From contig JAJGBQ010000002.1 in the NCBI GenBank assembly GCA_022457065.1, positions 620,001 through 684,000 of the forward strand: a DNA stretch of 64,000 nt, written 5' to 3'. The translations under genes and the position numbers were made by a program. This document shows positions 21,867 to 32,776 of the stretch, one piece after another (the stretch's first letter is position 1; every line of letters begins with the position of its first letter). This DNA comes from Curvularia sp. ZM96 (lineage: Eukaryota; Ascomycota; Dothideomycetes; Pleosporales; Pleosporaceae). The notes beneath the pieces are model-generated. The model saw only the letters and a list, made by a program, of their open reading frames with translations, ran no database searches and was not told the DNA's origin.

Positions 21867-23920
21867 GCCATCGCGCCAGCTCAAAGTAGCAAACTATGCG
21901 AGGAAGGTCGCGGCAACAGAAGGATATGGCGAGAAGAATTGGACTAGGACCGATATTCTCGCAACAGCCCTGCCCTACTATATGACCCGATGGACTTGTG
22001 CAACCATGTATCATGAGTAAACAAGTCTGAGCTGGGTCTGTGCAGAGGTTGCAAAAGAAGTACGACGAGAAGACCACGGAGTCACTTGATGGAAAATACT
22101 ACATTAGGCACGGGTTGGAAATGTATTCGGATGCAGACGCATGTATGTTTACGCTCCGGAGGATAGCAGGCGCTCCCAGGGATGAAGGATTGCAATACAG
22201 CAGACCTAACTTTAGGTCTCTGAATAGGCGTTCATCTAGCTCGATATTCCAATAGACTGTAATTGTAGACTATACGATCACGCTAACGCAACACCAAGGC
22301 ATCGTTGTAGATTGCCAAGGTCTTTAAGTTGGATCTCAGTTGGCTCGGCACAGTTGGCAGTAGTCATCTCACTCTTGGCATGTTACTTAGAACACGATAT
22401 TGCTGCTTAATTGTGTGTTGCCCCAAGTCGGAATTTGGGCACCGCTTACTGGGGTGCAAGAGATCATTGCGCATAGCCTTCATCGCACATGCGCATTGTT
22501 GCACTACAGTGTGCTGAAGACAGTTATGTGACATGTACATACAACCGTCAGGGCATTGTGATACGATAAGCTACACGAGGGTAAGAGCTAATAACACGAT
22601 TTGACAATCAAAGATCGTACCAGCGCGTTACCTAAGTGTATATGATATATTATCCCTGCTATATCCAAAAATCAGGATCTGAGCCTTCTATTAATAACCA
22701 AACGATTTAGTACCGTGAGACAATATTTCCAAAATCTCATGCTCATAGAGTGATCGGATCAAGCTAGGCATGAAGCGAAGCATTTTTCCAATGAGCTGAT
22801 GCATGAGACGACAAAGTCACGACAACGAATCAGGGACATGACAGGCGTCACAATACGAAGTGGCGTGCGTGCGACATCAAGCAAAGCAAAGGACAATGTG
22901 TAAACCCAGGATGAACTAATAGGTTATCTCAGGCCCAAGATTTGTGTGTTCACAACCAAGAAACCTGTCTGCTCAAACAGCAAATATCCCAATGTAACCC
23001 TGTGTCTCCGTTCCTGGGGCCCTATATGCAGGGCAAACAGTACGTCGCATCGCATTGCACTATCGGCAGTGCAACGAGTCCAAATAGCCGCAAGATACAC
23101 CCAAGAAAAAAAAAAACTCCTCACATTTTGCCCCTCGCAATACATAATGCAACAAGTGATAAAAATAACCCATACACCACTCCGTAGCTTCTCGCCTTTC
23201 CCTTTCTCTCTCTCCCTTTCAGCCCTCGCTTCCGTACGTATTCCCCATACTAAATCTCTCCATCTAGATCTGCCCCCCCTCATCCACCCGCACCCACCAA
23301 AAAACGGCGCAAAACTCAATAAAGAAAAAGTCCGGCACATCCTCGTATCAGTGTATAGACCTGCGCATGTGTGCGCGCGTGCGCCTTCGGGACTAGAAGC
23401 TCGCCAAAAAGCAGGACCCGTTTTCGTGTTTTAGCGTAGTGAACTCAATACTCTGTTAGTCTCGTGTTTGGTCTGTGGTACCGAAGGAGGGAAAAGGGAG
23501 CGGAACTAGCGTGCGTTACCCGCATGTCACGCACGCGACGGAAGATGAGGGACGCGGGATCATTGGGGCTGAGGGGTGGGTGGGGCCAATGAGGGGGCTT
23601 GGGGGGTAAAGGCTCGTCGGGCAGAGGCTTGGGGGTTTTTCGTCTACTTTGCGAGAGTGGATGGGGTGGGAGTGGGGTGATTGGGGGGTTGGAGAGCGTG
23701 GGTAGTTAATTTGGGAATATGGTTTAGAGTGGCTTTTGTGTATGACGGGGTGATTGATGAGTTGGCAGATGATGGGGAAGGGCTGATGACCTGGGCTGCT
23801 GTGTTGCTGTTGTGTATAAAAGAGAGGGCAGAGGCTGTTTCGTTTTTACTTTTTCTGGGTACTATTGGGACAGTCAATCGTTTGGATTTGAAGATTAATA
23901 AAGGGAAATTCGAGAACAAG
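21867..23920. other. intergenic region, nothing recognised
   Basis: About 2.05 kb. Short frames only. A CT-rich tract lies at 23195-23275 and a G-rich stretch at 23560-23700. The last part is the presumed promoter and leader of the Bys1-type gene. Confidence 0.4.
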
Positions 23921-24568
23921 ATGCTTTTCCCGTCATTTGCACTCGCTACCGCCCTCTCTTCCTTATTCTTCCCTACGGTCCAAGCTGTCGGTCGCGCCAT
24001 CGTCAGCAATCAATGCCCGGACCCTATCTACCTCTGGTCAGTAGGTGGAAGTATCAGCCCGCAATACACCGTTGCCCCTTCCACCTCCTACAGCGAGACC
24101 TTTAGGCGCGACCCTTTGTCCGGCGGAATTGCAATCAAGATCTCACCGGTTGCGAACGGCATCTTCCAACCCAACGTGAGCCAGACTATCTTTGCGTACA
24201 ACCTCGATGGCGACAAGGTCTGGTACGACATGAGCGATATCTTCGGTGATGGCTTTGCAGGACGCACCATGTCGCTGAAGCCGAGTGATAAGACGTGTCA
24301 AGAGATTGTTTGGGGTTATGGAAAGCAGCCAGCTGGGAGCTCGGTGAGAGTATGTGGTGCCAATGGCGATTTGACATTGTCGTTTTGCACTGGAGGTTGC
24401 TTGCCAAGTTGGTGTAAGTCCAAAATTATTTCTTGGAGCTGGTCCTGCAGGTAGAGGTCAGTGTGCTAATGTGTTACCTCAGATCCTTGCGGGAACAATG
24501 CGCCTGGTGATAACAGGGTTTGCTGCACGCATTGTATTGGAAGTCACCACTGTGTTGCAGCGCCTTGA
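23921..24568 (+). CDS. Secreted Bys1-domain protein (thaumatin-like)
   Basis: Two exons, 23921-24413 and 24483-24568, give 192 residues. The intron (GTAAGT..CTCAG, 69 nt) splices 'LPSWYPCGNN'. Residues 1-21 are a signal peptide ending near 'FPTVQAVG'. The body carries Bys1 signatures: 'AIVSNQCPDPIYLWSVG', 'APSTSYSETFRRDPLSGG', 'IFAYNLDGDKVWYDMSD' and 'IFGDGF'. The C-terminal cluster of cysteines ('VCCTHCIGSHHC') probably forms disulphides. The family is named for a yeast-phase-specific Blastomyces gene and occurs widely in plant-associated fungi as small secreted proteins. The molecular function is not established; an effector-like role is possible but not shown here. Confidence 0.83.
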
Positions 24569-25299
24569 TAAAGGGTTACGATAGCGATCAGGATGGTTGG
24601 CTGTATTACAGTGCTGGGGAATGCTGTATAACTACTACAAACATAATATTTTGTGAATATTCTTCAGAGACGGAGGTTGCGGCTTGCAGGGGCGAAATTG
24701 CAATTGCTAATCACCGCCCATGTAGAATTCGAGGGCTAGTAATTAAAGCGACACGGTTTATCTAGCAGAGTGCATCGTCTCTTAAAAGTGAGCAGCAGCC
24801 TGGCTGATCCGAAATGTTGCGCACGGGCCGCGTTATGTTGGCGGGGTCGGACCAATCAAGCGCCGATCGTTATGCAAAGCCAACGCGCGTCCACGTGCTC
24901 TCCAGCCACGGTCCCTTCACCTCACCACCAACGATTCATTGCTGAACGCGTCCTACCCATCACAACTACACAGTACCTACGCATTTACTCGACAACTCGA
25001 ACGCTTCTCCGTCTCCGCTTCCACTTGTTGCACGTATCGAGTGCTCGACTTAGGCCCATCATCCTTGCGAACTTCACAAGGCCGCTGGTGGCAAAGGTGG
25101 ACGACTCTGCCTCGCACTGCGCGTCCATCGACTACCATTAGCGGGGTGGGCTTTCGATTGAGTACTAGGGTCGTGTACCTGGTGTCGGCGGTGGACGCGG
25201 CGCACACAAAGTCAAGGCTGCTTCAAAGCCTGGGAGGGTGGGTTCCCTTGTCTCAAGGGGGTTTGGTGAGTTCAGCGTACATTTTGGATAGCTGATAAT
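24569..25299. other. intergenic region; may hold a 5' exon of the next gene
   Basis: About 0.73 kb. A GTGAGT at about 25266 and a good acceptor at about 25394 (cactaatttttag) suggest an unrecognised upstream exon of the following gene. No coding signal could be fixed. Confidence 0.35.
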
Positions 25300-26817
25300 A
25301 TGACCTTTTTCAACCTTGGCTTCAAGGCCCTCGCCTATCCCGTATCGAGTGTCTTGGATCCTGTATCGCCGTGCCAATGTTCACTAATTTTTAGGTGTGA
25401 CGACGTCTCCAAGCAGGCGACTGTCTTGCTCGTATTGAGGATTCCCACAACTCATGATGTACAGCTTTTCGTTCTGCAATACGATGCCGACAAGCTGCAG
25501 TCTGGCACTGTCAGTCTCACTAGTGGCAACAGCCATATCCCGCGACCACAGTTGGACGAGCTCTTGCGAAACAAGGATAACAAGCATTGGGATATCAAAA
25601 CTCTTGCCCTGAGTGTTGACCACTCATGTCCCCTCTGGTGTCCGGACGCCTGGTCTTTTGGTCCCAAGCCTGGTTGTGAGCCTATTTTCCGTCAGTTTGT
25701 AGAGCTCACCAAAGCCACCACAATCCATATCGCCTTTGATTACAAGCATCTGCGCAAGGAACACCAGGGCATGTTTAAGGCGTTCAGCAAAGCAGCGAGG
25801 GGTCTGACCGGCTATCCCGTCGATGGATCACTCAGCAAACAAGGACTGAAGAGGGCAAGTTGGGAGGTTTTTTGCCCAATCGACACTACCGATGCGCCGC
25901 CTGCTTACGACAACTGCCGTAAGCGGCCGAGGCAAGGTGAGAATTGTCACCACTTCAGCTCTGGCAAATACCTAACACGCGCAGTGAGCCCGAGCTCACC
26001 AAACCATTCACCGAAACGCTTCGCGACCCAATCGCCTACCAAATCCTACACATCTGAGACGACCGTGCCGTTGAGCCCGGCTGCGGCTGAGGCTTTGGCA
26101 AAGGATTTCATACATGTGCCACCCGGTATTGACTACCAGGTTGAGGCCATCAACGCTGCGGTTAGCAAACAGCTACCTGCATATCTCGAGAAAGTTCTCC
26201 CTGGCGTCGTCCAAAGTCTGCTCACCGACGTGAACAACTCTCATTCCAGCCCCCCGGCCTCTTTCACCTCCGTTGATTACCATGGCAATAAATGTCCAAA
26301 GTTACCACCCCTGACATCTCTTGGTAAAGCATGGATCCCCCACCTTCGCGTCCACCTCGCCCAACAGTTCCAACAATACCAAGCCCACCAATTGCAACAT
26401 TTCGAAAAGATTGTTGACAAAAAACTGAATGAGCTTTGGAATGATGCATATGATGCACGAGCCCATGAGACTGCAGAAATGATGAACGAGATGGAGGAGC
26501 ACAAAGCCGATATATCGCTGTTGAAAGAAGATGCTATGAAAGATCTTTGGCATGAAGTCGAGGATCTCTTCGCGAGGTGGAGGGAAGAAAAACTTGCGCT
26601 GAGTAATAACATTAACGAGCAGTTGTCAGAGCTGCATTATGAGACTCACACTTTAAAGAGGCTGAAATTGCGGAAGATGATTGCGAGTGAATTTAGCAGG
26701 CAGAAGCGAAGGAGAATGGGTATATCAAAAGGAGCGGGAAAGAAGCTGATTAGGGGTGACAAGAGGCTGCTGGGGAGAAGGAGAGAAGCGGAAGAAGCGG
26801 AGTGGGTCGACTGTTGA
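25300..26817 (+). CDS. Hypothetical protein with coiled-coil C-terminus
   Basis: Open frame of 505 residues. A 48-nt in-frame stretch at 25937-25984 (GTGAGA..CTAAC..GCAG) is very probably an intron, leaving about 489 residues. The start is uncertain because the well-conserved-looking part begins after the acceptor near 25394 ('CDDVSKQATVLLVLRIP'). The N-terminal 160 residues look like a globular alpha/beta domain. A Ser/Pro-rich linker follows, then a long charged helical region (residues about 340-490: 'LQHFEKIVDKKLNELW', 'EMMNEMEEHKADISLLKED') ending in a very basic tail ('KLRKMIASEFSRQKRRR'). No known family recognised. The basic tail suggests nuclear localisation, which is inference only. 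Confidence 0.68.
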   Translation: MTFFNLGFKALAYPVSSVLDPVSPCQCSLIFRCDDVSKQATVLLVLRIPTTHDVQLFVLQYDADKLQSGTVSLTSGNSHIPRPQLDELLRNKDNKHWDIKTLALSVDHSCPLWCPDAWSFGPKPGCEPIFRQFVELTKATTIHIAFDYKHLRKEHQGMFKAFSKAARGLTGYPVDGSLSKQGLKRASWEVFCPIDTTDAPPAYDNCRKRPRQGENCHHFSSGKYLTRAVSPSSPNHSPKRFATQSPTKSYTSETTVPLSPAAAEALAKDFIHVPPGIDYQVEAINAAVSKQLPAYLEKVLPGVVQSLLTDVNNSHSSPPASFTSVDYHGNKCPKLPPLTSLGKAWIPHLRVHLAQQFQQYQAHQLQHFEKIVDKKLNELWNDAYDARAHETAEMMNEMEEHKADISLLKEDAMKDLWHEVEDLFARWREEKLALSNNINEQLSELHYETHTLKRLKLRKMIASEFSRQKRRRMGISKGAGKKLIRGDKRLLGRRREAEEAEWVDC

Positions 26818-27269
26818 TGCTGTGACAACTACAGCTACTTTTACGACTGGAGTCGTAAGTACGAAGAATATAGTAGCCACTATACTACTGAAGAAGGGAA
26901 GTACTGGAATTGATGGTGGGGGTTTGATTTTTTTTTGGAATTATATAGTATTTTCAAACAGGGTGTAGCGCTGTACTATATATCCCCAAGCCGAACATCT
27001 GCTTTCTCGCTCGGTACGCTGCTGCTAATGCCTACTATCAGCCTAAACTGGATCTTCTTGAATATTGCTCGCATCTGCGTCGCTACTGATGCTGCTGGAT
27101 TGATGCTAAAACGCCCCTTGCTGTGGCTTGCTGCAGGCACTGCCCCAGAGGCCCAGGTGGGCGCAGCAGCAACATAAAACGAGTCAACGTCGCGATAACT
27201 TAACTTGAGCCACTATTTGCACCCCTTCACATACGCGCCAGTGTAGTATGAACTTGTCTTCTCATCAAC
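26818..27269. other. intergenic region
   Basis: About 0.45 kb between two plus-strand genes, with no gene recognised. It contains a poly-T run near 26929 and is presumed terminator plus promoter. Confidence 0.4.
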
Positions 27270-30200
27270 ATGTTCTGTTGTCCATATCCACGAGACTCCA
27301 ACCTTGAGCCGGTGCAGGTACCTCTGATCGCGAGAACCCAATACTCCGTGGGAACACAAGCAGATTTCTTAGACTTCTGCATGACCGCATTGACCGATGC
27401 GATCGAACAAATGAACTCACGAAAAGATGCTCAAACCGAAGACAATAATGCAGCAGCCAAGTCCTTATTTGCTTGCGCGCTTGCGTCGGCCATACAGTCA
27501 TCGTTATTCTTTGGCTTGGCGTCTGAAGCGCTGGGCCAAGACATCAAACACGAAGCCTTTGCGACTGTCTCGAAGGATGAATCTGCGGAGAAATACATCG
27601 ACGCTCGCATTCCTGAGTGGTACCTAGAAAAGCTGGAAGCTCGGTGGAAGCAACCGAATCGAGAGCTGTCGGCCGAGAGATTCGAGGCACTCAGAAACGC
27701 TATGATGAAGAAATTTGAAAGCGCGAGACGTGCCGCTATGGCTATGGATCTCCTATGCATCGAGCTCGATGATGATGACAGCATCATTGCGAAAGTCCTG
27801 CTCTCGGTGCACATGCTTTTTTATGTTGTTGCGCACGCATTGGTTCGTTACAAGATCACTCTCATGCAAACCAATCCCACATTGTCCGTGGCGACAAGGT
27901 TTCTGATGCGGAGGATGATTGGGAATGGGTGGTGCGAGAAGAGGCTGAATCTTTTTGAGTCTGCGTCTCTGTTCTACCCAGCAATGTACTTCCTGTCATC
28001 GGTTAATCCACCTCGCAGCAGGATTGAGGATCACTCGAGGTGTGACTCCAGTTGCTGTCAAGTCTCCAGCAGCTTATCAGATCCAATGCATCGTACCGCC
28101 GAATGTTTATGTGAAGATATCCCGGTTCCCATCGAGCATGTAAACCGGATAATAGCCGCTGGAGGCATTCCGTTAGTCAAGGTCACCGCGTCAGCTACAG
28201 GAAAAACGATGCTGGAAGTGGTGCCTTATACACCAGGTGTGATGTATATTGCCATCTCTCACGTCTGGGCGGATCGACAATTTGGTTCCTCGCGAAATGC
28301 ACTCCCTAAATGCCAGCTGAAGTACCTCGAAGAAGTTATCTCCACAATACCAACTGACATAGATCAATGGGATCTTAGAGGCTGGCTCATTAATTGGCAG
28401 AAAACCACGTCCTTGACTGGAGAGATCGAACCACTGAGCCGCACATATCAGTTCTTCTGGCTCGATAGTTTCTGCATACCACAAGCATCAGAACATGCGG
28501 AATTACGAAGCCAAGCCATTGGATTAATGAATCTTATCTACGCAGCAGCACGACATACCCTCGTCCTTGATAAGGCATTACAAGCTCTCGATGGAGGATG
28601 CCGGCCTAGCTCTCATGTGCATGGAAGACGACCTACCTATTATGCTCCATCAGACGAGCATCTATTAGACGTAGTCGGCAGTACCTACGCGTCAAATTGG
28701 ATGGGAAGAGCTTGGACTCTTCAGGAAGGCGTACTCTCAGGAAACATCATTTTCGCGCTCAATGGTTCATTAGCATATCTCAAGGGGCTATGGCCACATT
28801 TCGACGATGACTATCTTTCTTGGTATTTCTGGCGAGATGTGTTCATTCACTGGTTTCCAGAGGCGACCAGGCGAGATCTGAGGGATGTGCTGCCTCGTAA
28901 GCATAGGGCTGAGATGAAAGCCAAAGTGGATAAGAGGGTGCGACGAAATGCTGAACCGCTGCGAGAAACTGTGACAGCTCAGATATATGAGCACATGAGG
29001 CAGAATTTGCACGTCGAACAGTACCGAGACTATGCTCGAACACCTGTTGGTATTATTGCACTACCATGCGGGCATCTCACTAACGTGTCTAGGCTGATCG
29101 AGCTGCTAGATTTGTCAAAGCACATGTTGCTTTGCAATCACGGACCACCACCCAGGCAGAGGACATTCCGCTTATTCTCATGAACATGTCCTGTCTGAAC
29201 GCCAACGCCATATCCCAGAATAAGACCACCGGCGCACGCATGAAACAGCTTTTTTACAGTCTCGAGTCACTGCCTGCCGAGCTGCTGTTCTCCAACTGCA
29301 CTAGGCTTGGCTCATGCAAGGTTGATGCGTGGATACCGTGCGAGATTGCGAAAGCAGAATTTAGAGGAGATCATACGCTCAAGCTAGGGCCTCTAGGATT
29401 CACGTTCGAGACCAAGAAGGGATGCCAGCCGCTGCCATTCTACCTGCTCTCATCTACGTCCAGAACTCAGAGCTTTCGGTTAGCCTTGCCGGGTGAGAAG
29501 GATGGCAAGCCCTGTGTAACGCACTATGATGTTCGAGCGTTGCAAACTTCAGATACGGATAAGATTAATGCCTCAACCAGTATGTGGTGTGTTGTGGTCG
29601 ACAGATCGCTGCAAGGGCGCGGCGCTCGTTTCGTCATCGACCGCGTGTTCGGCGATAAGTACTTCTTAAACTTCGATTGTGCTTTGACGCTTACAAAGAT
29701 CAACACCGAAGATGATCGCTCCCATGAAACCCACGAGCCTGGAATGTGGCCGTCACAAACCCCAAAAGACCAGATCGGTGCCGTCCTCCTCACTGGCGAA
29801 TTCATCCTCCACCGCAACTACGACCCTCAAGATCTAAGCATCTCTCGCCCTCAGAACCCAGAACAATACTCCGACCGCCTAGATGTCATCAACGGCCTCA
29901 TATGCGGTCTCCTCAGCTATCCCGAGCGTCTCCTCTTTCGCCACTTCATCGGTGACGAAAACACCCTCTTCGCACTCTTCTACGGATTTTATACCTTGAA
30001 GAAGTGGAAATGGGTCGAAGACGGGTTGAAGGCGTTTGTGCATACGGCGTGGATGGCGACGTATGAACCGGATTGGGATCCAAATGGGCGGTGGAAGTGG
30101 TTTTGGAAGGTGAGTAATTGGGAGCCGCCTGTGCCGTTTAAAACGATGACGAAGTGGTATTGTAAGGTTAGGTTTTCTTCGTCTTTTATGTTAGGGTCAT

Positions 30201-30316
30201 GGAGTGAGGTGGCAATGGTAACATTTTACTGGATTTCGTTTCATGGTTGGGAGGAGTTATTGGAGATGTATGCGATTAGTGTTGTGCTGAAGGCGGTGCT
30301 GGTAATGATGTTTTGA
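27270..30316 (+). CDS. HET-domain (heterokaryon incompatibility) protein
   Basis: Two open frames belong together. The upstream frame (27270-29183) holds the HET domain: 'YIAISHVWADRQFGSS', 'YQFFWLDSFCIPQ', 'LMNLIYAAARHTLVLD' and 'WMGRAWTLQEGVLSG'. The downstream frame contains the family's C-terminal block ('TTTQAEDIPLILMNMSCLNA', 'QLFYSLESLPAELLFSNC'). A frame-preserving junction is intron 29046-29092 (GTTGGT..CTAAC..CTAG), giving 999 residues. The stronger-looking GTATTA donor at 29050 would shift frame. HET proteins trigger non-self-recognition cell death in some fungi, while most are uncharacterised. Two or more hydrophobic segments near the C-terminus suggest membrane association. The exact junction, or a real frameshift, needs cDNA. 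Confidence 0.77.
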
Positions 30317-31072
30317 GCACAAGTTCGAGGAAGACCATGGCTGCGATGAGCAGCTCATGTTCCACCAGCGGTGATGGTTTAGCCATGGACAGTGAAGATA
30401 CAAGCATGAAGCACCATGAGTAGTTGAGGAAGATCTTGTTCGGATCGTTGCCCTCCAAATTTCCTAAGCATGCCGTCTAGCTTTTCACGGGCCGTGTCGC
30501 ATTAGACTGCTGTTAGCGCATGCATGGTACTCGCTCTGAACCACAGCATATTGTTCTAAAAGCGAGTGTTCCTGGATTCTAGCCATCTTACCAGAAACAA
30601 ACTAACCTCTAATAACGATTATATTCACTCAATACAGTATGAAGCGGAAACGCTGGCTGATGATCTGCTACAGCTGTGAGCGTTGCGCTAGCAAGGTTTG
30701 CTACGTCATTGGCACATCACCTGCCATGAGGGCATCGTGACTGCGATCGTCGTAATCGAGCCCATCGCCCCTGATACCGAGATAATTCCGCGGATACTCC
30801 TGCCCAAAAATCTGCAGGAGGCTGTCATCATGTCGCACTGAGATCTATGAGGCTCCGGTATTCATGGGCCACACTGCCTATATCCCTTGACCTTCACTGT
30901 GATCGACCAAGGCTTTACTACTTCAGGCCCGCCAATTCACGCCCACCATAGTTATGACGCCTTGACTTTTAGTCTTTGTCTTGGCCCTAGATGGTGAATT
31001 GCCAATTGCCCTCAAGAGACCATGGCATTTGCTTCGTCACGTAGTGGAACTCCTTGGCACTCAACATAACAA
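30317..31072. other. intergenic region, nothing recognised
   Basis: About 0.76 kb of spacer between two plus-strand genes with no open frame of interest. It presumably contains the TDT-carrier promoter. Confidence 0.45.
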
Positions 31073-32389
31073 ATGCATGCCTCATCGCCCTCGACTTTTG
31101 CTTCTGGGTCGACTACTTCATTAGTCCTCAACGGCGATACCAGCAGCATGACTTCGTCCTCCCGTCCTCGCCCTATCAAACGGCGCACCAGACCGACCGA
31201 TAGGGAGGATTACAATCCCACGTATTTGCCATGGAAAAAGCGTCTGGATCACTTCACCTGGTCTTGGTTTGAGTGCACTATGTCGACTGGAGCCCTTGCC
31301 ACGCTTCTTGGCCAGCAACCGTATAGCTTCACCGGCCTTAAGACAATAGGAAAGATATTCTATATTCTGGATATCGTCCTGTTCCTCTTCTTTACCGCAT
31401 GCATCTCCTATCGCTTCATACACAACCGCGGTTCGTTGAAGCTAAGCTTGCATCATCCTTATGAAAGTTTCTTCTTCGGTGCCTATTTTGTCAGCATCGC
31501 ACTGATTATCTACTGTATGGAGCTGTACGGCGTTCCATCCAGCGGACCATGGCTCGTCAAGGCATTAGAGATACTTTATTGGACCTACGCTGCCATCGTC
31601 ATACTAGTCGGTGTTTTCCAGTATCACGTCATATTTGACCGAAGGGAACTTCCTGTCGCCGATGCCATGCCCTCTTGGATCTTGCCAATCTATCCGTTCC
31701 TGATACTGGGTGTCCTTGGTAGCACTCTACTGAAGAGCCAGCCACCTGAAGCTGGCTACAGGATATTTATTGGGAGTGTCACTTTCCAAGGCTTGGGCTG
31801 GACGATCTCATTTCTGATGCTCACTCTCTACTTCACTCGCCTTGTGAACAGCAACCTACCTGAAATCCCGAAGCGACCAGGCATGTACGTTGCTGTTGGC
31901 CCAGCTGCCTACACATCTAACGCCTGTGTCGCACTGGGCATTCAAGCCCCACGACATATACCAAACAACTTTCTCGGGATTACGTCTCTCCCTGTTGCCG
32001 ATGTCATCAAAGTTTTCGGTGTGATTGTAGGAATCTTCTTCTGGCTCATCTCCTTCTGGTTCAGCGCGATTGCAACGGTCAGCATCATCATCAGCATCAA
32101 GCAATCACGCTTTACGCTCAACCACTGGGGGTTCATCTTCCCCAATGCAGGAATGACGATTGCACTTATCTGGATTGCCAAGGCGTTGGATAGCCCGGGT
32201 ATCAAGGGAGTGTGTAGTGCTATGACCATCATACTTGTTATCCTTTGGATCTGGGTTGCGATACTCAATGTGAAAGGCGTCTTGCAGAAGAAGGTACTGT
32301 GGCCTGGTATGGACGAGGACATGGAGGATATCGAGGGCCATGCTCACAAGCCTGGTGATGAGGAGCAACAGGATGGTAGCGAGGATTAG
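31073..32389 (+). CDS. TDT-family carrier (malic acid/C4-dicarboxylate or sulfite type)
   Basis: Intronless frame of 438 residues. After a Ser/Arg-rich N-terminus of 45 residues comes 'RLDHFTWSWFECTMSTGALA', the hallmark first helix of tellurite-resistance/dicarboxylate (TDT) transporters. About ten membrane helices follow, with 'MYVAVGPAAYTSNACVALG' and 'FPNAGMTIALIWIAKAL' matching the Mae1-like branch. The tail is acidic. Known members move malate (Schizosaccharomyces Mae1) or sulfite (Ssu1) across the plasma membrane; the residues do not let me choose. It ends 387 bases from the convergent 3' end of the NRPS gene, so co-regulation is possible but not shown. Confidence 0.87.
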   Translation: MHASSPSTFASGSTTSLVLNGDTSSMTSSSRPRPIKRRTRPTDREDYNPTYLPWKKRLDHFTWSWFECTMSTGALATLLGQQPYSFTGLKTIGKIFYILDIVLFLFFTACISYRFIHNRGSLKLSLHHPYESFFFGAYFVSIALIIYCMELYGVPSSGPWLVKALEILYWTYAAIVILVGVFQYHVIFDRRELPVADAMPSWILPIYPFLILGVLGSTLLKSQPPEAGYRIFIGSVTFQGLGWTISFLMLTLYFTRLVNSNLPEIPKRPGMYVAVGPAAYTSNACVALGIQAPRHIPNNFLGITSLPVADVIKVFGVIVGIFFWLISFWFSAIATVSIIISIKQSRFTLNHWGFIFPNAGMTIALIWIAKALDSPGIKGVCSAMTIILVILWIWVAILNVKGVLQKKVLWPGMDEDMEDIEGHAHKPGDEEQQDGSED

Positions 32390-32776
32390 TTGCACTTCGA
32401 GATAGTTGCCTTCAATGATGAATATCATCCCTGGCTTAGTGCTCATGTTGGTATCACGCAGCTAGAGAGCTTTCGGTACTGGGTTGAGATCTTCGATTAT
32501 GGGATTGTGAGCATCTATTGAACATATGAGATTATTGAGCATAACTAGAGTAAAAGGAGATAGCGAGAACGATGTGAACACCGATCCTTGTCCTGAGATC
32601 GACCCGAAACCAAAATAACAAAACCGAAATATCTGAAAAGAGTGTGGAGTAATAAAGATAGCAGCAAAACAAAAAAAGAAATAGCAGTAACGAGCAAAGC
32701 GCCCGTAAGATCCCTTGAACAGAGCCATACCTCCTAATGGAAAAATCCAACAATCTGTAGACTAGCTTCAAGCCAA
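32390..32776. other. convergent spacer between TDT carrier and NRPS
   Basis: Spacer of 387 bases that is A-rich on the plus strand around 32600-32700 and likely holds both 3' UTRs and polyadenylation regions. No gene is seen. Confidence 0.5.
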
